Assembly (NCBI RefSeq): GCF_008369065.1
Contig: NZ_VDFC01000043.1
Location: 275,984-313,748 of the forward strand
DNA from: Streptomyces apricus
GTDB taxonomy: Bacteria; Actinomycetota; Actinomycetes; Streptomycetales; Streptomycetaceae
Direction of reading: 5' to 3'
Length of the DNA stretch: 37,765 bases
Shown here: one piece after another, positions 30,822-36,377 of the stretch
How positions within the stretch are numbered: position 1 is the first letter of the stretch
Layout of the letters: each line of letters starts with the position of its first letter
Made by a program: the position numbers and the translations under genes
The notes under the pieces: model-generated
Told to the model about the DNA's origin: nothing
Seen by the model: only the letters and a program-made list of their open reading frames with translations
Databases searched by the model: none

Positions 30822-30956
30822 CCAGCAACAACGAGGTAGCGGCAACCGGGGTCGGTTGCCGCTACCGCAACGCTACCCATCCGCTACCGCTACCCCTTCC
30901 CGCTACCTCCAACAGGCCCCTGACCTGCGAGGTAGCGGCGGTAGCGGAAGTAGCGG
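30783..30956. repeat. Iteron-like array, putative replication origin of the element
   Basis: The 8-bp word CCGCTACC occurs at 30783, 30792, 30859, 30881, 30887 and 30900, and its complement GGTAGCGG at 30835, 30931 and 30940; near-copies lie at 30870 and 30949. That makes eleven copies in 174 bp. 30835-30847 and 30854-30866 form a perfect 13-bp inverted repeat around 6 nt. The array lies between the replication genes and xis/int. Iterons beside Rep genes are the standard mark of a plasmid-type origin, so this is probably where the Prim-Pol/ATPase pair acts. Confidence 0.7.
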
Positions 30957-30967
30957 ACTTCGCAGAA

Positions 30968-30985
30968 GGGGGCCGACGGGCCCCC
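30968..30985 (+). terminator. Short hairpin before xis
   Basis: A 7-bp GC stem (GGGGGCC with GGCCCCC) and a 4-nt loop, between the iteron array and the excisionase gene. It may end the replication operon. Confidence 0.4.
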
Positions 30986-31019
30986 GCTCCTCCCCTCGCG
31001 ACGAAGGAGCAACACCCGA

Positions 31020-31238
31020 ATGGAAACGGCCCGTCCCGCCGACGCATTCGACCCCACCCTCGTGCTGCTGACCGTTGAAGAGGCCGCCCGCCGCCTTCGA
31101 GTCGGCCGCACCTTCTGCTACCAGCTCATCCGCTCCGGAGAGCTGGAGTCCATCCCCATCGGCCGACTCCGGCGCGTCCCCGCGGATGCGCCCGCCGCGT
31201 ACGTCGCCCGTCAACGCGCGGCCCAACGAGCCGCTTGA
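31020..31238 (+). CDS. xis: Excisionase-like helix-turn-helix protein
   Basis: A 72-residue MerR/AlpA-type (HTH_17) DNA-binding protein: LLTVEEAARRLRVGRTFCYQLIRSGELESIPIGRLRRVP is the usual winged helix of element excisionases, which bind the attachment site and turn the integrase toward excision. GGAG lies about 11 nt before ATG 31020. It lies 79 nt before the integrase gene, the normal order for pSAM2-like elements. Confidence 0.88.
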   Translation: METARPADAFDPTLVLLTVEEAARRLRVGRTFCYQLIRSGELESIPIGRLRRVPADAPAAYVARQRAAQRAA

Positions 31239-31252
31239 CCGCACCCCGGGCT

Positions 31253-31280
31253 GCGGACTGTCCCAGACAGGACAGTCCGC
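31253..31280. repeat. 11-bp inverted repeat between xis and int
   Basis: GCGGACTGTCC and its exact complement around a 6-nt spacer. It may be a protein-binding site, an attenuator or a weak terminator in front of int. The sequence does not decide. Confidence 0.5.
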
Positions 31281-31317
31281 CGCTCGAATCTCAGTACCTA
31301 AAAACAGGAGTCTGGCT

Positions 31318-32595
31318 GTGGCAGAAGAGAAGAAGCGCACCCGCCGCGCCAACGGCGAATCCGCCATCTACTACGGGAAAGACGAGCGCTGGCACGCTCG
31401 CGTACCGATGGGCTACAAGGACGACGGGACGCCCTACCGCCGGCACCTGACGCGCCCGACACGCAAGGAACTGGTGGACGAGGTCCGCAAGCTGGAGAAG
31501 CAACGCGACGAGGGTTCGGCGCAGCAGCCCGGCAAGCCGTGGACGGTCGACAAGTGGCTGTGGCACTGGGTCGAGAACATCGCCAAACCGACCGTCAGCG
31601 AGAACACCTACGACGGCTACGAGGTGGCCGTGCGCGTGCACCTCGTGCCCGGTGTCGGCAAGCACCGTATCGACCGCTTGGAGCCTGAGCACCTGGAAAG
31701 CCTCTACCGCCGGATGCAGAAGAGCGGGAGCAAGGCTGGCACGGCTCACCAGGCCCACCGCACCATCCGGACCGCCCTCGGTGAAGCAGCACGGCGCGGC
31801 CATGTGGCGAAGAACGCCGCCGCACTGGCCAAGCCGCCGCGGATGGAAGAAGCCGAGGACGAGGTGGAGCCCTACTCGCTGGACGAGGTGCAGAGTCTGC
31901 TGATCGAGGTGAACAAGCGCCGGAACAGCGCCCGCTGGATGCTCGCGCTCGCGCTAGGTCTGCGACAGGGCGAGACGCTCGGACTGCGCTGGTCTGACGT
32001 CGACCTGGACAACGAGTACCTCAAACTGCGTCGGAACCGTCTGCGCCCCCGCTACGAGCACGGGTGCCCGGAAGCCTCGCCGTGCGGCCGGAAAGCGGGG
32101 TACTGCCCGAGCCGGAAGCAGGTCCGGCGTGAGACCAAGAACACCAAGTCTCGTGCCGGCCGCCGGGCGGTGCCCCTGCCGGGTCCGCTGGTCGCCATGC
32201 TCCGCGCGCATGCCGAGGTACAGGCGCGCGAGCGCAAGACCGCGGGCAACCTGTGGACCGAGTCGGACTACGTGTTCACCAGGGCGCTGGGCGGCCCGCT
32301 GAGCCCGAACACGGACTATCACGATTGGAAGCGGCTCCTGGCGGACGCACAGGTGCGGGACGGCCGGCTGCACGACGCTCGGCACACCGCGGCCACCGTG
32401 CTCATGCTGCTCGGGGTCCCGGCCCGCGTCATCGACCAGATCATGGGGTGGGAGCCGGGCACCTCCGCACGGATGCGGGCGCGCTACCTCCACGTGCCGG
32501 ACGCCATGCTCAAGGACGTCGCCCGGAAGATCGCCGATGCCATCTGGGGACCCGCGGCACCCGCTGTGGACAAAAACCAGGACAACGAGAGCTGA
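31318..32595 (+). CDS. int: Tyrosine recombinase / site-specific integrase
   Basis: A 425-residue phage-type integrase. The N-terminal part has the AP2-like arm-binding segment (YGKDERWHARVPMGYKDDG), the middle a SAM-like core-binding domain, and the C-terminal part the catalytic domain: Arg in ALGLRQGETLGLRW, HxxR in LHDARHTAATVL, and the Tyr nucleophile in ARYLH. An insertion with four cysteines (HGCPEASPCGRKAGYCPSR) lies after the first catalytic Arg. GTG 31318 has AGGAG 7 nt upstream. The stop is 66 nt from the 3' end of tRNA-Ser(GGA), the usual position for integration into a tRNA gene. Confidence 0.94.
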   Translation: MAEEKKRTRRANGESAIYYGKDERWHARVPMGYKDDGTPYRRHLTRPTRKELVDEVRKLEKQRDEGSAQQPGKPWTVDKWLWHWVENIAKPTVSENTYDGYEVAVRVHLVPGVGKHRIDRLEPEHLESLYRRMQKSGSKAGTAHQAHRTIRTALGEAARRGHVAKNAAALAKPPRMEEAEDEVEPYSLDEVQSLLIEVNKRRNSARWMLALALGLRQGETLGLRWSDVDLDNEYLKLRRNRLRPRYEHGCPEASPCGRKAGYCPSRKQVRRETKNTKSRAGRRAVPLPGPLVAMLRAHAEVQARERKTAGNLWTESDYVFTRALGGPLSPNTDYHDWKRLLADAQVRDGRLHDARHTAATVLMLLGVPARVIDQIMGWEPGTSARMRARYLHVPDAMLKDVARKIADAIWGPAAPAVDKNQDNES

Positions 32596-32600
32596 GAACC

Positions 32601-32638
32601 GTCGAAGGGCCCCACCGCGAACGGTGGGGCCCTTCGAC
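32601..32638. terminator. Bidirectional terminator between int and tRNA-Ser(GGA)
   Basis: A perfect 17-bp stem (GTCGAAGGGCCCCACCG with its complement) and loop CGAA. It can end int (plus) and the tRNA (minus). Its outer stem matches that of the tRNA-Ser(CGA) terminator at 22492. Confidence 0.85.
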
Positions 32639-32660
32639 ATCGTGCCCGGTGAGGCACTGG

Positions 32661-32745
32661 CGGAGGATACGAGATTCGAACTCGTGAGGGGTTGCCCCCA
32701 ACACGCTTTCCAAGCGTGCGCCCTAGGCCACTAGGCGAATCCTCC
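32661..32745 (-). tRNA. tRNA-Ser(GGA)
   Basis: An 85-nt class II tRNA. The acceptor stem GGAGGAT pairs with ATCCTCC, discriminator G. Anticodon stem CACGC/GCGTG with anticodon GGA. Long variable arm TTGGGGGCAACCCCTCA-like, T-loop GTTCGAATC. The bases after the discriminator read CCA, so the tail may be encoded. The gene is intact and is the likely attachment site of the adjacent element. A TATTGT box lies 7 nt upstream. Confidence 0.95.
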
Positions 32746-32820
32746 GCGGCAAACAATACAAGACGTTGAGCCGTGCTCGCGAACTCGTTCCCCCCGCCCG
32801 GATCGGGTACTGTGAGCGCA

Positions 32821-32906
32821 GCCCCTCACGTGGCGCTATCTGACTGAACTCCCCCAGGGCCGGAAGGCAGCAAGGGTAGGTTGGCTCTGGCGGGTGCGTG
32901 AGGGGC
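32821..32906 (+). ncRNA. ffs: Signal recognition particle RNA (4.5S type)
   Basis: The conserved SRP domain IV loop is present (CAGGGCCGGAAGGCAGCAAGGGTAG region, 32865-32880), and the outer helix closes with GCCCCTCACG against CGTGAGGGGC. The Ffh-binding GGAAG and GCAGCA features are visible. A TACTGT -10 box (32808-32813) fits a start at about 32820. The RNA is of the short bacterial type that targets membrane proteins with Ffh. Confidence 0.93.
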
Positions 32907-33015
32907 GTTTGCGTTCCCACAGCCGGGGAGGGCCCCGGGCGGGGATCGGCAGTGGGGTCCGGCGGAGTCCGGCGGGACGTGTTCCGTGGCGGTCCTCGAT
33001 GTCAGTGGGCGCCTA

Positions 33016-33021
33016 TAACCT
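33016..33021 (+). promoter_or_regulatory. -10 box of leaderless dnaX
   Basis: TAACCT (TANNNT, within TATAACCT) ends 7 nt before GTG 33029. No ribosome binding site precedes the GTG. Confidence 0.5.
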
Positions 33022-33028
33022 CGTATGC

Positions 33029-34408
33029 GTGTCGTCTCTCGCGCTGTACCGCCGTTATCGCCCGGAGTCGTTCGCCGAGGTCATCGGGCAGGAGCATGTC
33101 ACCGACCCGTTGATGCAGGCGCTGCGGAACAACCGGGTCAATCACGCGTACCTGTTCAGCGGGCCGCGCGGCTGCGGGAAGACGACCAGCGCGCGCATCC
33201 TCGCCCGCTGCCTGAACTGCGAGCAGGGGCCCACGCCCACCCCGTGCGGCGAGTGCCAGTCCTGCCGCGACCTCGCGCGGAACGGGCCGGGGTCCATCGA
33301 CGTCATCGAGATCGACGCCGCCTCCCACGGTGGTGTGGACGACGCCCGTGACCTGCGCGAGAAGGCGTTCTTCGGGCCCGCGAGCAGCCGTTACAAGATC
33401 TACATCATCGACGAGGCCCACATGGTCACGTCGGCCGGCTTCAACGCGCTGCTGAAGGTCGTCGAGGAGCCGCCGGAGCACCTCAAGTTCATCTTCGCCA
33501 CCACCGAGCCCGAGAAGGTCATCGGGACGATCCGGTCGCGTACGCACCACTATCCGTTCCGGCTCGTTCCGCCCGGGACCCTGCGGGAGTACCTCGGCGA
33601 GGTCTGCGGGCGCGAGGGCATGGCCGTCGAGGACGGGGTGCTCCCGCTCGTCGTGCGGGCCGGCGCCGGATCCGTGCGTGACTCGATGTCCGTCATGGAC
33701 CAGCTCCTCGCGGGCGCCCGCGAGGACGGTGTGACGTACGCCATGGCCACCTCGCTCCTCGGGTACACGGACGGCTCGCTGCTCGACTCCGTGGTCGAGG
33801 CCTTCGCCGCCGGCGACGGCGCCGCCGCCTTCGAGGTCGTCGACCGGGTCATCGAGGGCGGCAACGACCCCCGCCGCTTCGTCGCCGACCTGCTGGAACG
33901 GCTCCGGGACCTGGTGATCCTCGCCGCCGTGCCGGACGCAGGGGAGAAGGGGCTCATCGACGCCCCCGTCGACGTGGTGGAGCGCATGACGGCCCAGGCG
34001 AGTGTGTTCGGCGCCGCCGAGCTGAGCCGCGCCGCCGACCTCGTCAACGACGGGCTGACGGAGATGCGGGGGGCCACCTCGCCCCGTCTCCAGCTGGAGC
34101 TGATCTGCGCGCGCGTGCTGCTGCCGGCCGCGTACGGGGACGAGCGGTCCGTCATGGCCCGCCTCGACCGGATCGAGCGCGGCGTGAACTTCACCGCGGC
34201 CGGTGCTCCCGGCGCTCCCGGGATGGCCATGGGGTACGTGCCCGGGCCCGACGCCCATACCGGGGGGCAGGAGGGCGGGGTCGCCGGCGGGCCCGGCCCC
34301 GCCGTGCCGGCGGGGCTCCGGAGCCGCCCCCCATCTCCCCGGAGGACGACATCCCGGAGGACGACGACCCCGACCTCGACGAGTCGGCACTGTCGGGCCA
34401 CGAGCTGA
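33029..34408 (+). CDS. dnaX: DNA polymerase III gamma/tau subunit, truncated and frame-shifted
   Basis: The clamp-loader ATPase part is complete: LYRRYRPESFAEVIGQEHV start, Walker A GPRGCGKTTSA, the four-Cys zinc module (CLNCEQGPTPTPCGECQSC), Walker B IIDEAHM, and domain III to about residue 390. After GYVPGPDAH a short Gly/Pro stretch runs into an out-of-frame end. The true C-terminal tail (PEDDIPEDDDPDLDESALSG... to EIPNE, stop at 34458) is still there in another frame from about 34321. Streptomyces DnaX is normally about 750-800 residues; the Pro-rich middle and the tau domain that contacts polymerase are missing. GTG 33029 is leaderless. The gene is essential, so collapse of a repetitive GC-rich stretch in the assembly is a likely cause. 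Confidence 0.88.
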   Translation: MSSLALYRRYRPESFAEVIGQEHVTDPLMQALRNNRVNHAYLFSGPRGCGKTTSARILARCLNCEQGPTPTPCGECQSCRDLARNGPGSIDVIEIDAASHGGVDDARDLREKAFFGPASSRYKIYIIDEAHMVTSAGFNALLKVVEEPPEHLKFIFATTEPEKVIGTIRSRTHHYPFRLVPPGTLREYLGEVCGREGMAVEDGVLPLVVRAGAGSVRDSMSVMDQLLAGAREDGVTYAMATSLLGYTDGSLLDSVVEAFAAGDGAAAFEVVDRVIEGGNDPRRFVADLLERLRDLVILAAVPDAGEKGLIDAPVDVVERMTAQASVFGAAELSRAADLVNDGLTEMRGATSPRLQLELICARVLLPAAYGDERSVMARLDRIERGVNFTAAGAPGAPGMAMGYVPGPDAHTGGQEGGVAGGPGPAVPAGLRSRPPSPRRTTSRRTTTPTSTSRHCRATS

Positions 34409-34458
34409 TCGTGCGGGAACTGGGAGCGACGGTGGTCGAGGAAATCCCGAACGAGTAG

Positions 34459-34784
34459 CCGACGGGGGGCCACCCCGAGCGACCGCCGCGCGGGGCTGCC
34501 CCGCAAGGGGCCACTGCAGGGGGCCGCCCCGCACGGAGTTGCTGCGAACAGCCGCCGCACAACCGCCCCGCGCGGAGCCGTCCTGAGCGACCGCCGCGCA
34601 GCACCGTCCCATCGAGCGTCACCGCGGCCCCGCCGTACAAGCCCGCTCCACCGGGCGGCCCCGCAGGGCGTCCCCGCACAGCCGCCCACAGGGCCGCCCC
34701 GCCGAGTGGCCCGCGGCAGCCGCGGCGTCGCCCGCCGCCCCGTGGCGGGGAAGCCCGGCCGGGTGCCCCGCTAGGCTGACCCCC
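34459..34784. other. Intergenic region, degenerate GC-rich repeats
   Basis: 326 bp between dnaX and purD with no supported gene. GAGCGACCGCCGCGC occurs at 34477 and again at 34593, with looser copies of GCCCCGC/CGGAG units between. Long minus-strand frames across it are Arg/Gly/Ala-rich and cover dnaX in antisense. The end holds the purD -10 box. Confidence 0.4.
34772..34777 (+). promoter_or_regulatory. -10 box of leaderless purD
   Basis: TAGGCT (TANNNT) ends 7 nt before GTG 34785. No ribosome binding site is present between them. Confidence 0.5.
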
Positions 34785-36044
34785 GTGAAGGTCCTAGTAA
34801 TCGGCGGCGGTGCCCGCGAACACGCCCTGTGCCGTTCCCTCTCCCTCGATCCCGACGTCACCGCGCTGCACTGCGCCCCAGGCAACGCGGGCATCGCCGA
34901 GGTGGCCCAGTTGCACCAGGTCGACGCCCTCGACGGCGGGGCCGTGGCCGCGCTGGCCCGGGACCTGGAGGCCGATCTGGTGGTCGTCGGCCCGGAGGCG
35001 CCCCTGGTGGCCGGGGTCGCCGACGCCGTGCGCGAGGCGGGCATCCCGGTGTTCGGCCCCTCGCGCGAGGCCGCGCAGCTGGAGGGGTCCAAGGCCTTCG
35101 CCAAGGACGTCATGGCCGGCGCGGGCGTGCCCACCGCCCGCTCGTACGTCTGCACCACCCCCGCCGAGGTCGACGAGGCGCTCGACGCCTTCGGCGCCCC
35201 GTACGTCGTGAAGGACGACGGTCTCGCGGCCGGCAAGGGCGTCGTCGTGACCGACGACCTGCAGGCCGCCGCCGCCCACGCCAACGCCTGCGACCGCGTG
35301 GTCATCGAGGAGTTCCTCGACGGCCCCGAGGTCTCCCTCTTCGCGATCACCGACGGCGTCACCGTCGTCCCGCTGCAGCCGGCCCAGGACTTCAAGCGCG
35401 CCCTCGACGGCGACCAGGGCCCCAACACCGGTGGCATGGGCGCGTACTCGCCCCTCCCGTGGGCCGATCCGAAGCTGGTCGACGAGGTCCTGCAGAGCGT
35501 GCTGCAGCCGACCGTCGACGAGCTGCGCCGCCGCGGCACCCCGTTCTCCGGGCTGCTCTACGCCGGTCTCGCGATCACCTCGCGCGGCGTGCGGGTCATC
35601 GAGTTCAACGCCCGGTTCGGCGACCCCGAGACCCAGGTCGTCCTCGCCCGCCTGAAGACCCCGCTCGCCGGTGTCCTCCTCGCGGCCGCGAACGGCACCC
35701 TCGCCGACCTCGAACCGCTGCGCTGGAGCGACGACGCGGCCGTCACCGTGGTCATCGCCTCGCACAACTACCCCGGCACCCCCCGCACCGGCGACCCCGT
35801 CGAAGGGCTCGACGAGGTGGCGGACCGGGACGCCCCGCACACGTACGTCCTGCACGCGGGCACGAAGCGGGACGGCGACGCGATCGTCAGCGCGGGCGGC
35901 CGGGTGCTCTCGGTCACCGCGAGCGGCCCGGACCTCACCGAGGCCCGCGCCCGCGCCTACGCTGCGGTCGGGCGGATCCGCCTCGACGGATCCCAGCACC
36001 GCACGGACATCGCGGCGAAGGTGGCGGAGGCCGCCGCCAGCTGA
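34785..36044 (+). CDS. purD: Phosphoribosylamine-glycine ligase
   Basis: A 419-residue ATP-grasp enzyme of purine synthesis, joining phosphoribosylamine and glycine to GAR. Seen: VIGGGAREHAL at the N-terminus, VVGPEAPLVAGV, GSKAFAKD, the ATP-grasp KDDGLAAGKGVVV near residue 145, the signature NTGGMGAYSP near residue 215, and RFGDPETQ near residue 290. The length is normal. GTG 34785 gives the family start (MKVLVIGGGAREH) and is leaderless. A strong terminator lies 67 nt after the stop. Confidence 0.97.
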   Translation: MKVLVIGGGAREHALCRSLSLDPDVTALHCAPGNAGIAEVAQLHQVDALDGGAVAALARDLEADLVVVGPEAPLVAGVADAVREAGIPVFGPSREAAQLEGSKAFAKDVMAGAGVPTARSYVCTTPAEVDEALDAFGAPYVVKDDGLAAGKGVVVTDDLQAAAAHANACDRVVIEEFLDGPEVSLFAITDGVTVVPLQPAQDFKRALDGDQGPNTGGMGAYSPLPWADPKLVDEVLQSVLQPTVDELRRRGTPFSGLLYAGLAITSRGVRVIEFNARFGDPETQVVLARLKTPLAGVLLAAANGTLADLEPLRWSDDAAVTVVIASHNYPGTPRTGDPVEGLDEVADRDAPHTYVLHAGTKRDGDAIVSAGGRVLSVTASGPDLTEARARAYAAVGRIRLDGSQHRTDIAAKVAEAAAS

Positions 36045-36111
36045 CCGGACAACTGGAGTAACCCTGGGTTACGGGTGATCACCTGCACCGTCACCCCGCA
36101 TACGGCACCTT

Positions 36112-36145
36112 CGGGCCCCGGATCCTGCACAGGATCCGGGGCCCG
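36112..36145 (+). terminator. Terminator after purD
   Basis: A perfect 16-bp stem (CGGGCCCCGGATCCTG with its complement) around 2 nt, or a 15-bp stem with a 4-nt loop. Confidence 0.85.
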
Positions 36146-36377
36146 TTCGTCAGCCACCTTTAGCCAAAGCCATTCCATCGAGTGACCGTTCCCCCATCCG
36201 GCTGACTGGGGCGGGGGCCCCAACTATGGTGCGGCGCAAGCGTTCCGGCACTTGGCCCACCGGCATTGCGATGTCCGTCGTGGGTGCCACAGTGGGGGAG
36301 TGAGCAACGCCATGGACGTCCGCCGGCGGTGGCTGGGTAGGCACACGCCGGGCGGGCAGTAGGGGGTGACACCGGTC
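36146..36377. other. Gap with two tiny overlapping reading frames
   Basis: Between the purD terminator and the last gene are two short frames on the plus strand. One runs 36226-36303 (25 residues, MVRRKRSGTWPTG...) and the next 36300-36362 (20 residues, GTG, MSNAMDVRRRWLGRH...), overlapping as GTGA and ending just before the ribosome site of the next gene. They could be leader peptides or chance; no family is recognised. Confidence 0.3.

Noticed and set aside
33002-34612. A 536-residue minus-strand frame across dnaX
   Set aside because: It is the antisense of the conserved clamp-loader gene.
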